Made by a program: the position numbers and the translations under genes. This document shows, in pieces, positions 1-8,197 of a stretch of 64,000 nucleotides of DNA. Numbering within the stretch: the stretch's first letter is position 1; every line of letters begins with the position of its first letter. The stretch lies in NCBI RefSeq assembly GCF_026013365.1, contig NZ_JAPDOE010000005.1, positions 186,001-250,000 on the forward strand. Direction: 5' to 3'. The DNA comes from Paenibacillus sp. LS1. GTDB lineage: Bacteria; Bacillota; Bacilli; Paenibacillales; Paenibacillaceae. Below the pieces are notes generated by a model. The model saw only the letters and a program-made list of their open reading frames with translations, did not search any database and was not told the origin of the DNA.

Positions 1-155
1 ATTTTACAAACTTTCAAGCTCTTATACTTATATTTATAGTATAGCCTTTCATAAAAACCCTCAAATCCTTTTGAGAATTTGACTGTAAAAATATACGGAT
101 CAGGAAAAATCGGCTGTACACGTTTTTCGATTGTAAACAGTCCCAAATCATTCAT
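1..155 (-). CDS. Hypothetical protein, cut by the window start
   Basis: An open frame begins with ATG at 155, behind a GAGTGAGG ribosome site, and runs off the left edge with 51 codons visible and no stop. The visible N-terminus begins MNDLGLFTIEKRV and becomes rich in Tyr and Lys. I do not recognise it. It reads in the same direction as the genes to its right and could be the last or a middle member of that run. Confidence 0.55.
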   Translation of the reverse strand, partial: MNDLGLFTIEKRVQPIFPDPYIFTVKFSKGFEGFYERLYYKYKYKSLKVCK

Positions 156-242
156 AGTCTAAGCCTCACTCTTTATTATTTTTAATCAGATGAACATTGA
201 AATACTCCCTATTCACCATATCTATTTACCTGCCTGTGATCT

Positions 243-447
243 CTATTTAATGATTCTGATTCCTACAAATAACTCCTCAACGTCCCTGTCTAGATATTTC
301 GCCGCCTTACACGCCATATCAAATTTAGGAGTTGAGTTGTTGTAAATCCATTGGTATACAGATCGTTGGCACACCCCAGCAGCATTTGCTTAATGCCACT
401 CCTAATCAAGATATTGAAAACCTTCGTCTCAGTGTATTATTCTCCAT
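243..447 (-). pseudogene. Decayed XRE/Cro-type helix-turn-helix gene
   Basis: The minus strand carries a short frame ending at 243 that reads CQRSVYQWIYNN followed by PKFDMACKAAKYLDRDVEELF. This is the usual XRE pattern: recognition helix, then A-x-x-A-A-x-x-L ... V-x-E-L-F. The N-terminal part (MENNTLRRR from 447) lies in another frame with an early TGA, and no usable start codon precedes the HTH part. I read it as a remnant with at least one frameshift and a stop. A programmed frameshift or sequence errors are alternatives. Confidence 0.45.
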
Positions 448-457
448 GGTGCGGTTG

Positions 458-901
458 TTAGTCTTTTTTGAAGACACTATCATTCCGAGCAAGTTCATTT
501 TGGGTCGTAATATAGATTTCTACAAGAAATATCAATCTCTGTAAACAGACATTTATTATCATGTCATTCTGTATTGCTTCTTCTCGTTGCCAATCCGGAT
601 CACTTTGAAAAAGGGCATCTTTGATAAAGAGATCTCGAAGGTTAGAATTACTGACTGATAGTAGCTTAGAACGTAACGAGAGCCACCCTCCAGAACTATG
701 CAGCAATTCATAAGATGCACTAACAATTTGGTTAAAGTTAGTCAAATCATTTTCACTTGAAACATAGAGTTGAACAACCGATAGTAGGTGTTTCTCTTCT
801 TGTGTCCAAAAGTCTTCAGTTATAGAAAGGTGTTTAGTAAGATTCATTACCTTTTGTCCAAATTCCGTAACTATTGCAGGAAATAAATGTTCAGTACTCA
901 T
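458..901 (-). CDS. Hypothetical helical protein, possible VirD4/TraG-like fragment
   Basis: This 147-aa protein starts at ATG 901, behind AAAAGGGG; an upstream in-frame start lacks a ribosome site. It has no membrane segment or cysteine motif. Residues about 30-50 read ITEDFWTQEEKHLLSVVQLYV. That resembles the FW-x4-E-x2-LL-x3-x2-YV helix found in type IV coupling proteins (VirD4/TraG), and the rest has the helical character of that all-alpha region. No P-loop is present, so it is at most a fragment or an independent helical domain. The resemblance is short and the family assignment is weak; it may simply be an unknown plasmid protein. Confidence 0.6.
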   Translation of the reverse strand: MSTEHLFPAIVTEFGQKVMNLTKHLSITEDFWTQEEKHLLSVVQLYVSSENDLTNFNQIVSASYELLHSSGGWLSLRSKLLSVSNSNLRDLFIKDALFQSDPDWQREEAIQNDMIINVCLQRLIFLVEIYITTQNELARNDSVFKKD

Positions 902-981
902 AATTATTAAGCCCCTTTTCAATGACAAAGCTATTAGAATACGTTGTAGTACATCGACAGCGTCATTTTATAATTTGCCTA

Positions 982-1254
982 TCATTGGCCACCTGATGCT
1001 TGACTGGATCTATCCATTAAATACAGCAAAACTGGAACTGATATTATAGGTAGCAATACTCTCCAGGATTGAAGTAGAATTAAAATATTTTTATATGAGG
1101 CAGTATCTCCCCTAGTGAATGTTAAAAAAATTATAAACATGAGCCATCCCATACAACCAACTAATAAAAAGAAACTCATAATAAAGACAAGACCACCTAT
1201 TAACGAGAATGTCTTAAAGAAACTACCGATACCTTCATGTAATTTTTCCAACAT
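982..1254 (-). CDS. Small membrane protein
   Basis: A 90-aa protein with two or three hydrophobic segments (about residues 15-47 and 60-78) and a short polar C-terminus. A GGAGGG ribosome site lies about 11 nt before ATG 1254. It is the middle gene of three small minus-strand genes (117 aa membrane, 90 aa membrane, 147 aa soluble). A shared role at the membrane is possible but no family is recognised. Confidence 0.65.
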   Translation of the reverse strand: MLEKLHEGIGSFFKTFSLIGGLVFIMSFFLLVGCMGWLMFIIFLTFTRGDTASYKNILILLQSWRVLLPIISVPVLLYLMDRSSQASGGQ

Positions 1255-1379
1255 CTTGGATTCATCCCTCCTTCACGATATCCTTAATTTTCAAGCAATT
1301 GATTACACATAAATCACTCGTAATCCGTCTTTTCATAAATATATTAGCGATATTAAGTGTTGTTAAAAATGATACGTGA

Positions 1380-1733
1380 TTACATTGAGAGATACTCATC
1401 AATCAGACGAATTACGACAGTCAGAACAAGGAGGAGAGTGACCTTCTTGATCAGTTGCTTTCTTTTCTTTGAGATTAGAATGGCGAGAAAAATTGGAAGG
1501 GACAGCAACAGACTGAAACTTATAAAGTTATACACCCATGGATGTGTCAGTAGCTTTACCACAATCAGAAAAAAATCTATAACAGAGCTTTGGATCTCAT
1601 GCAATTTTCCGCTTGTATTGTTATTTAAGTAGCGTAAGAGCACTATTATAAACAGAGCTTCAACATATGACTTAAAAAGTCTGTACGATCTATCTTCTAT
1701 GGAATGCGTATTGGCTTTTTCCACTGGTAACAT
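1380..1733 (-). CDS. Small multi-span membrane protein
   Basis: A 117-aa protein, ATG 1733 behind GGGAGAGA. It has hydrophobic segments near residues 25-38, 50-75 and 90-108, separated by Lys/Arg-rich stretches such as ISKKRKQLIKK. No catalytic or binding motif is visible. It lies 36 bases downstream of the DNA methyltransferase gene, so the two may be cotranscribed. The function is unknown. Confidence 0.7.
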   Translation of the reverse strand: MLPVEKANTHSIEDRSYRLFKSYVEALFIIVLLRYLNNNTSGKLHEIQSSVIDFFLIVVKLLTHPWVYNFISFSLLLSLPIFLAILISKKRKQLIKKVTLLLVLTVVIRLIDEYLSM

Positions 1734-1769
1734 TCTCTCCCTTAAATATGGATTGATTTGATGGATCTT

Positions 1770-2768
1770 TTAGGCGCTGAATCTTCTTTTGATACGATGA
1801 AATTCGGGGTACTCATATATTTGTGTAATTAATGGATGATCATCATATGTAACGATAATGTCAGCACACGGTGTTTCTAAGTACAATGATTCAAGAAGAA
1901 ATTGAAGATTATGATGATCCTCTTCTGTATAGTAATGCAGGTATAATTGTTCACCTGCAGTTACATAAGGTGGATCAACCAGGCAGGTGCTGTCATCTTG
2001 AAAAAAGTGGTTTTCAATGAATTTCAGTGCATCTATGTTCTCTACAGAATACCTATCCTCCAAAGCATGAATAGAAGATATTCGTTTGCACAAGTTATCC
2101 GGATTCCATCGGGACAATAGGTTTTCCTTGTTTCCCCGAATACCTCCTAAAGGATTTGCTTTATAGATTCCTGAATATGCTAAGCGGTTAACCACCAAGA
2201 GGCACCAGGCAGCCTCAAACATATCGCAGTCCTTATAGTAGTTTTTAATTATTGTCCTAGCTCGAATAAAATCCTCATGTGTTGGTGTCACAGACCTTAG
2301 TTTATTTATTAAGAGTTGGGGTGTAGTTTTTATAAGCTGGAAGAGGGAGTACACTCCGAAATCATAATCGTTAATGATGAGTCTTTCCACGAGTCCTGCC
2401 TCAAGTAGACCAAACTCTACGCTACCTCCCCCAACATAACCACTAGTTAATACTTTCGACTTTTCTGGCCGTAAACGCGCTTGTATAAAATGAGCTACTT
2501 TACTCTTGCCACCTGGATAACGTAAAGGTGATAAACGTTTTTTTAATTTAATGCTTGGTTTATGCAAAGCTACTTCGTTCGTCTCGTCTTTACTTTCGAG
2601 GAACAGCGTGAATTGTCGATTTGCTGCTTCATCTTCTGGATTAAAGAAGGTGAAGCCCTGACAGTGATCGCACCAAAAACCTTTATTCTCGATTTGGTCT
2701 ACTGGTTCGAGATCTAGATCATATTCCTCACCACAAAAGACACAACAAACCAGATGATTATCAGTCAT
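1770..2768 (-). CDS. Dam-like (D12 class) DNA adenine N6-methyltransferase with N-terminal zinc ribbon
   Basis: This enzyme should transfer a methyl group from S-adenosylmethionine to N6 of adenine in DNA. In the 332-aa product, PLRYPGGKSK (about 81-90) is the AdoMet-binding motif of the D12/Dam family and VDPPYVT (D265-PPY) is the catalytic DPPY motif. Ahead of them lies a zinc-ribbon-like segment with C9-x2-C12 and C33-x2-C36, which standard Dam proteins lack. The start is ATG 2768, behind AAAGGTGAG; an in-frame TTG at 2783 has no proper spacing. No restriction endonuclease is recognisable next to it, so it looks like an orphan methylase that may mark plasmid DNA or block host restriction. 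Confidence 0.88.
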   Translation of the reverse strand: MTDNHLVCCVFCGEEYDLDLEPVDQIENKGFWCDHCQGFTFFNPEDEAANRQFTLFLESKDETNEVALHKPSIKLKKRLSPLRYPGGKSKVAHFIQARLRPEKSKVLTSGYVGGGSVEFGLLEAGLVERLIINDYDFGVYSLFQLIKTTPQLLINKLRSVTPTHEDFIRARTIIKNYYKDCDMFEAAWCLLVVNRLAYSGIYKANPLGGIRGNKENLLSRWNPDNLCKRISSIHALEDRYSVENIDALKFIENHFFQDDSTCLVDPPYVTAGEQLYLHYYTEEDHHNLQFLLESLYLETPCADIIVTYDDHPLITQIYEYPEFHRIKRRFSA

Positions 2769-2807
2769 GTTCTCACCTTTCAATTCCTATAAATATGGAG
2801 CATTAAT

Positions 2808-3134
2808 TCAGCTGGATTTATGTCTGAGGTGCAACTCCGTATATTCTGTATATAATTGTGATGTAATCGCACCGAACGCATAGTAAAAGTTAAGCCTCCC
2901 TACATCAATTGTTGAAGGACTTTGTTTCCAGACATCAAATAGAAGTTCAATCTGCTTATCATCCATGATGTAGACAGGAATTCCTTCGCGATTGTATTCG
3001 GACTTCAGTTTATGAAAGGTTTCTAGTGATATCTCTTTTCGTGGAAGTCTTTCAAACAACTCGTAATACAGATTTGTCTGACTATCTTGATAAAACACAT
3101 GACCGACGACTGTATGCGGGTATTTAGGCAACAT
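2808..3134 (-). CDS. Hypothetical protein
   Basis: A 108-aa soluble protein with an AAAGGAGTG ribosome site before ATG 3134. It is rich in Tyr and charged residues and starts MLPKYPHTVVGHVFY. No known motif is visible. It lies 39 bases upstream of the methyltransferase start and is probably in the same transcript. Confidence 0.7.
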   Translation of the reverse strand: MLPKYPHTVVGHVFYQDSQTNLYYELFERLPRKEISLETFHKLKSEYNREGIPVYIMDDKQIELLFDVWKQSPSTIDVGRLNFYYAFGAITSQLYTEYTELHLRHKSS

Positions 3135-3164
3135 TTGCTACTGTCACTCCTTTCTATATAATGC

Positions 3165-3296
3165 CTAATGGAATGTGCCTCCCATTAACTTCAACATCCA
3201 ATTGAGTAAGTCTCTAGTTTCTATCGGTTCCCATGTCCCCTGTCCCTGAAGTTGCTCCAGAACGGCAACAAAACTCTTTGGCAATGGTAAGAACAA
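3165..3296 (-). CDS. Possible 43-aa small protein
   Basis: A short open frame from TTG 3296, with AAGG just before it, to TAG 3165. It encodes a peptide ending DLLNWMLKLMGGTFH. It sits between two real genes and directly continues the frame of the 192-aa gene after that gene's TAA stop. It may therefore be a separate small gene, or the former C-terminus of the upstream gene lost through a nonsense change. The codon content looks protein-like, but the evidence is modest. Confidence 0.35.
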   Translation of the reverse strand: MFLPLPKSFVAVLEQLQGQGTWEPIETRDLLNWMLKLMGGTFH

Positions 3297-3314
3297 CAGC
3301 CTTAATTCCAGCCC

Positions 3315-3893
3315 TTAGAGCGCGGGGTAGTCCTCCAGAAGCTGCTCATAATCGATGTAATCCAATATGGAACCAATTAGGTCTTGTTGGGCTTCAGGAC
3401 TTTCCTTTAAGCCATTGGAGTATCGAACAGCCTTTGTGATATAGCGCTTAATATGCACGGCTAAATCAATACCATAGAAGGTGAATTCCGCCATGCTTTT
3501 CCGGTTGTTTTCGATTAAATCTCCACGAGAACCAACATCGATCTCCACCAACGCGAGTAATATGACCTGTAAATTACACTGAGGATGCAAGAGATAGAGC
3601 AAGTGAGGTTTATTTCTGAATAATCTTTTAAGATAACGACATACCGCAGGATATTTAAAAAGGTGCCGCTTATCCAAACCTTCAAATGATAGAATAATAG
3701 ACCCTTTACCTTTAATTTTCTTCTTCTCAGCCCGTTCAATGATATTTAGATTTTTTTGAAAACTTCCCGAAATCAAGTCTTCCTTTGTTATGTTGATTGT
3801 CATAGGAACAATGGCCATATCATTAGAAGAATAATTGCTGCGCTCTTTCGTACACTCCATTAAAATGGATGAAATTAGCTCTTTACGTTGCAT
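3315..3893 (-). CDS. Hypothetical protein
   Basis: A 192-aa soluble protein starting at ATG 3893 behind TTGGAG. It has a basic middle region (AEKKKIKGKGSIILSFEGLDKRH) followed by helical segments. No catalytic motif is recognised. The stop TAA at 3315 is followed in frame by another 48 open codons, so the gene may once have been longer. It sits 23 bases downstream of the 215-aa gene. Confidence 0.7.
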   Translation of the reverse strand: MQRKELISSILMECTKERSNYSSNDMAIVPMTINITKEDLISGSFQKNLNIIERAEKKKIKGKGSIILSFEGLDKRHLFKYPAVCRYLKRLFRNKPHLLYLLHPQCNLQVILLALVEIDVGSRGDLIENNRKSMAEFTFYGIDLAVHIKRYITKAVRYSNGLKESPEAQQDLIGSILDYIDYEQLLEDYPAL

Positions 3894-3916
3894 CTCTTAT
3901 TGCTCCAATCTTGTTC

Positions 3917-4564
3917 TTATTTATAATGTTCAATCACGCCGCTATAGAGAAAAAAGAATTCATCCTTTATATGTGTTTTCGTACCCCATGTGAAGATAGG
4001 TTTATCTGCAGCGTAGCCCATACCTCTGATTACTTGAGTAATTAGTAACTCTATCTGATCCTCGTACTCACCTTCAGATAATTCAGGAGACGATGAGGGG
4101 ATCTCTATAGAACAATTAACTGTTGCCTTATCACCTCGAATCGTGAAGGTAAAGTTCTCAAGTGTCCAACCAAGTTCCTTTCTCATAGATGGTGAGGGGG
4201 ATAAAGGCGTTATAGAATTCGGTTCAACATGAATAGTCTTTTTTAATTGAAACGGTTCTTCCTGCCAGAGTTTATTGGGATCGGAAGGTTGATGAAACTT
4301 GCAATTTCTATACAATAGAGTGATTTTTTCATCAATTTCAATCACACGATCTATGACCCACCAATGATGAAGGCTACCTGCAGTCCCTAGTATTTCTTTA
4401 TAATCTTTTGTTTTCTTAATAGTAATCATAATTTTTTCTGTGGCTTTGAGATCAGCATCAAAAATTGCATCTCTAATCTGATATAAAATATTAAATTTTT
4501 CTTTATTCTTTTCTAATCTTCTGCGAGAAATGTATCTCTCCCATTTATAATCTGTAACTTTCAA
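3917..4564 (-). CDS. Hypothetical protein, TTG start
   Basis: A 215-aa protein whose start is TTG 4564, about 11 nt after AGGAGGAGGG. It is basic at the N-terminus (KWERYISRRRLEKNKEK) and mixed alpha/beta afterwards. There is no membrane segment or known motif. It appears to be the first gene of a minus-strand run reaching down to about 1,380. The function is unknown. Confidence 0.7.
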   Translation of the reverse strand: MKVTDYKWERYISRRRLEKNKEKFNILYQIRDAIFDADLKATEKIMITIKKTKDYKEILGTAGSLHHWWVIDRVIEIDEKITLLYRNCKFHQPSDPNKLWQEEPFQLKKTIHVEPNSITPLSPSPSMRKELGWTLENFTFTIRGDKATVNCSIEIPSSSPELSEGEYEDQIELLITQVIRGMGYAADKPIFTWGTKTHIKDEFFFLYSGVIEHYK

Positions 4565-4738
4565 GGTGTGTAACTCCCTCCTCCTATAGGTTTGTATTGT
4601 AAATTGTATTTACTATACAGTGCCTCGTGATCTTCAAAAGAATGCCTCTAAACACTTCTGACGTGAGGCTAAAATCATATTACTTTAATCGAGCCCAGTT
4701 GCCCAATTCCAGGAGATGTTTTTTGTAAACAAAAAAAA

Positions 4739-4764
4739 GAGCCAGGATATTATCCCAGCTCCAA
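4739..4764 (-). terminator. Rho-independent terminator
   Basis: On the minus strand GAGCTGGGATAATATCCTGGCTC forms a stem followed by nine T. It starts at the stop codon of the 94-aa gene and ends its transcript. Confidence 0.85.
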
Positions 4765-5049
4765 TCATGCTTTATTTTCATCCAGAATCTCTAAAATCGA
4801 TTTTTTGTCCAAGAGGCTCATTAAATTTGAGATGGTAAGGTAATGTTCTTCTGATATTTCTACCCGTTCTCGCACCTTCTCAAATGGGATGAGGTTGCCT
4901 GTAGAGTCAATTACATACTCCATTGGTATAGATCCATTGTTTAAATCAGATGGATTGCACCTTCCATGTGACTGATAATCCAAAACTATGTTATTTTCAT
5001 CTGGTTTCAAAATATTCAGAGCTCCCTTACTTTTATTTGTTGCTATCAT
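4765..5049 (-). CDS. Small hypothetical protein
   Basis: A 94-aa protein with no clear ribosome site before ATG 5049, so the start is uncertain. It contains HGRCNPSDLNNGSIPMEYVID, a pattern with one Cys. It lies 29 bases after the double winged-helix gene and ends in a strong terminator, so it is probably the last gene of that transcript. Confidence 0.6.
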   Translation of the reverse strand: MIATNKSKGALNILKPDENNIVLDYQSHGRCNPSDLNNGSIPMEYVIDSTGNLIPFEKVRERVEISEEHYLTISNLMSLLDKKSILEILDENKA

Positions 5050-5078
5050 AATATGATTATCGTTCTATGTTTTCAAGT

Positions 5079-5831
5079 TTAGACGGTGCTTGGGAAAAGC
5101 TTTAACAATTGAACTGTATACCTCTGCAAGCTACGGATGGGTTCTAACGCATCCTTGCATTCGTGTGAAATCCAAGTGTAACCTTCTTGCGTGAGTCGAT
5201 ATACATAGGTATGCTTCCGATTCGAAGTCCATCTCCCGATAATCCATCCTCTTTCGGGGTGCTCCATTTCATGAGCCAATTCATAAATGTATCCTTCACC
5301 ACACTGCCAACCATACCGGAGCTGCATCAATTCATATATCTCGACACAGGTACACGCTTTTTCTTTCTCTAGGATTGTCAGAAATAAATAACGAGTGAGA
5401 TGACGTACATTAATCAACCGGTTAAAATGCTTACGTACCGCATCACTCATTGGTGGTCTTTCTTTTACCAGATGGCCGTTTAATTCACTTACAAAATAAT
5501 CTGTCGTATCTTTGAGCTCACTTAGCAAAACATAGTAGGTGCTGCTCAACTCTTCTTGTTTTTTAATACCTTGATCGGTAATGGCCATAATTTTATGATT
5601 CCCGATTCTTTCAGCCTGTACCACCCAGTTGTGTGAAGCCATCTCGCGAATGACCTGGTAGATGTAAATCCTTGAGTTCAGATTCTCAGATTCTCTAACA
5701 ACAGTCTCACTCAGTGATTTCATCACTTGTGGCTCTATACGCAGTTCACGAAAGATGATCAAGTAAATGATGTCTTTAGTACTTAACCCTAAACCATCTT
5801 GAGTAGTCAGGGTTTCACTTTTAGCTACCAT
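5079..5831 (-). CDS. Tandem winged-helix (PadR-like) DNA-binding protein
   Basis: The 250-aa product starts at ATG 5831, 7 nt after AGGAGG. It contains two copies of a winged-helix pattern. The first (about 20-100) has YIYQVIREMASHNWVV, then an RIGNHKIMAITDQG wing. The second (about 140-230) has YIYELAHEMEHPERGWII, then RKHTYVYRLTQEGY. Both match the PadR-type layout of recognition helix, beta wing and L-T-x-x-G. PadR proteins are usually half this size and dimerise, so this one may be a single-chain pseudo-dimer that regulates the neighbouring genes. The target is unknown. Confidence 0.7.
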   Translation of the reverse strand: MVAKSETLTTQDGLGLSTKDIIYLIIFRELRIEPQVMKSLSETVVRESENLNSRIYIYQVIREMASHNWVVQAERIGNHKIMAITDQGIKKQEELSSTYYVLLSELKDTTDYFVSELNGHLVKERPPMSDAVRKHFNRLINVRHLTRYLFLTILEKEKACTCVEIYELMQLRYGWQCGEGYIYELAHEMEHPERGWIIGRWTSNRKHTYVYRLTQEGYTWISHECKDALEPIRSLQRYTVQLLKLFPSTV

Positions 5832-5871
5832 ATGAGAACCTCCTATCATTATGATAGTGGATTGTAATACA

Positions 5872-6576
5872 CTATGTTTTCGTGCGTACTTTTAATAGCT
5901 TGACCTGTTCCCAGGCCTCCTCCACCGTTTTTAGCCAGATACCAGAGGGGATTCCGGAAAGATCGATCGGGGATTTCGGATCTATGTCTAAGTTCCGGAC
6001 GAACGCTTTTCGTGCGCCAACATTGGTGCACATATGGAAATCCTTTTCCTCTATAAGAAAATTGCGCAAGTGTTCTATTCTCTGACGAAATAATTTGAGA
6101 TGTTCACTTGACTCTTTTTCTTTTAAAGCTTCTATTTCATCTTCGTACTGTTCCAACAAACCTTCAATAAACTGCTCTTTGTCTTTAGGATACCTTTCAT
6201 CGTTCGAATGTTCAAAACAGTACATCATACCCTCATGTGCTAAGAAGAGAGTGATTTCTTGTTCTTCCCCGATGTGAACACGCAAACGATTCTGCGATTC
6301 ATTGAATTCCCTTACCTTATTAGAGACTTCCTCTTTAACGTATCCTAGAGGTCTTCTGTTTAGGTCATTGTCATTAATCAACTGATCCTCTATTTCAAAC
6401 TCTTCAAGACGCTGAATGTCATAAAATATTACTGATGTCTTCCAGAGTGCCACAAGCTTTAGAAAGTCTTTGTATTCCTCAAGTTGAACATCCACATGAT
6501 CCGGGATCGCCGGCAATAGCAAACTGCAGTGCTGTTCCAGATCTTTTTCGCATGTTTTAAAAGTGAATGATTCCAT
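5872..6576 (-). CDS. Hypothetical acidic protein
   Basis: A 234-aa acidic protein with ATG 6576 behind AGGTGAG. The middle (about 90-190) is rich in Glu/Lys and probably helical or coiled coil (EDEIEALKEKESSEHLKLF). No conserved active site is recognised. It lies 40 bases upstream of the double winged-helix gene and may be cotranscribed with it. Confidence 0.7.
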   Translation of the reverse strand: MESFTFKTCEKDLEQHCSLLLPAIPDHVDVQLEEYKDFLKLVALWKTSVIFYDIQRLEEFEIEDQLINDNDLNRRPLGYVKEEVSNKVREFNESQNRLRVHIGEEQEITLFLAHEGMMYCFEHSNDERYPKDKEQFIEGLLEQYEDEIEALKEKESSEHLKLFRQRIEHLRNFLIEEKDFHMCTNVGARKAFVRNLDIDPKSPIDLSGIPSGIWLKTVEEAWEQVKLLKVRTKT

Positions 6577-6700
6577 AATTCAACTCACCTCTCTTGATAT
6601 GATAGTCGTTGAACGGTTTTAGCACCTATCTGATCCGAAGCAAACTAGCTACAGGGTATGTATGTCGTAGATGATCTTTACCTGTTCTATGTTCCCATGC

Positions 6701-6766
6701 GGACTTGATTGCCAATTTGGAAAATCTATAAACTAGCATTTCAAAGTCCATAGATTAATCAAGTCC
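6701..6766 (-). other. Nested inverted repeat in the intergenic region
   Basis: GGACTTGATT at 6701-6710 pairs perfectly with AATCAAGTCC at 6757-6766. Inside it, AATCTA pairs with TAGATT. No T-run follows, so it is not a typical terminator. It lies between the 142-aa and 234-aa genes and could be a leader structure or an operator. Confidence 0.5.
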
Positions 6767-6811
6767 TGACGAGGTCAAACTTAAAAGTTAAAAGAGCATG
6801 GAACGTTTATC

Positions 6812-7240
6812 TTAAACATTCCAGTTCTCGGAGGCAGAGGTGTATTCCTCGTAAACTTGCAGCAATATATTTAGCATTTTGATTTTTTTACTAGGAGTAT
6901 TCTCTTTTTCTAATATCCATTTAGTCTTAAGTGCAAATAGATGTTCTGGAAGATAATGTTCTGAAAAATCAGTATATTTAAAAGCTTGTAGGACATCCTC
7001 TCTACTTCCATACTCATAAACATATTTGGTTATGCCACTGGACAAAATTCTCTTACGTTCATCCTGCATATAATCAACTTGCTCTTTTATTCTTTCGAGT
7101 TCCAGATTTAAGACGGAAAAACGAGTATCAGTAGCGACACACTGATTTAGTTGATCTTTCACATCCTTAAAACGTTCTTCTAAACGAAAACTCAATTCAT
7201 CGGTGAACTCCAATTCAGTTTTAGGTTTTATTTCACTCAC
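6812..7240 (-). CDS. Hypothetical coiled-coil-like protein, GTG start
   Basis: A 142-aa charged protein starting at GTG 7240, 7 nt after GGGAGG. Residues 15-65 are Glu/Lys-rich and probably form a coiled coil. The C-terminal half contains YVYEYGSREDVLQAFKYTDF. No family is recognised. It seems to be the first gene of the minus-strand run that reaches the left end of the window. Confidence 0.7.
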   Translation of the reverse strand: MSEIKPKTELEFTDELSFRLEERFKDVKDQLNQCVATDTRFSVLNLELERIKEQVDYMQDERKRILSSGITKYVYEYGSREDVLQAFKYTDFSEHYLPEHLFALKTKWILEKENTPSKKIKMLNILLQVYEEYTSASENWNV

Positions 7241-8197
7241 GGACTAGCCTCCCTTTTATGATTAAGCTATCCTGGTACAACCCATCGTATGCTTCAATCA
7301 ATTGTACCAAGAAAGTACGGAACACAAATGAAGTTGAAGGAGTAGAAGAAGAGGGGAACGAATGTACGTTTGTTTACCTGATTATAGCATATGCGTTTTG
7401 AACCCACTACAGGTTCGCATTACATTCACTACTCGATAGGGTTGAGATCTGCTATGCTGTCCTATGTCTGCTGACAGGTAGTTCATCATTACTAAGTCCA
7501 GCATAATCCTCACTAGACTGAATAGGTTTACCTTCTGCAGCTAGGTTTGTTCTTCGCTCGTAACCTTCCCCTTTGTGACGAGGTTTTCTACTTTGGCCAA
7601 TTTAGTACGTACATAGTTGCAGATCTAAATTCTTCTACTTGATCCGGATCAAGTCATGTTTTTGTTTGTGGGGGCGGGGGGGATGATCTTCTCGGCGGCA
7701 AACCAGGGTCCATACAATGTAGCAGAGTTCAAATCCAAAGATCAAAACCCGTTGAAAAGGTAGGGCCAACCACCCAACAGGCAAGCAAAAGAATGAGGTA
7801 CATGAAAGAAAAAAACGGAGAAAAAGGGATATGTGGAAGAGGTAGAGCTATTCAAATCAGATCTCTATTAAGTCGAGTGAGGTCTATTCCGTGCTTAATA
7901 GGTGTTCTTTTAACAATATATTTAGATGATCAAACAAACAACAACCAACCAGCTATAACTATTAGTTATTTGTTAAAGTAGTAGTTATAGTTGTGTTACT
8001 AGTGTTGTTCGGATTAAGTACCCTCCAATACCAGTTGCTTTATCCGAATCTGAGTAAAAATAATTAAAAAAGGCTTATGTTCAGATTTTTCAGGAGTTTC
8101 ATATAAGTACATATTTGTGTCGATTAATTGCGGTTAGAGCCATCAGAATAAAATTGCATTATGTAATGGATACTACCTCTTAAAGGAGGTATCAACC
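7241..8197. other. Non-coding stretch with a poly-G tract
   Basis: About 950 bases without a convincing gene; a 62-codon frame at 7793-7981 has no ribosome site and odd composition. It must hold the divergent promoters of the genes on either side. The notable element is GTGGGGGCGGGGGGG at about 7,667-7,682, unusual in this AT-rich DNA. Confidence 0.6.

Noticed and set aside
7793..7981. 62-codon plus-strand frame
   Set aside because: No ribosome site, unusual composition, and it lies in what must be a promoter region.
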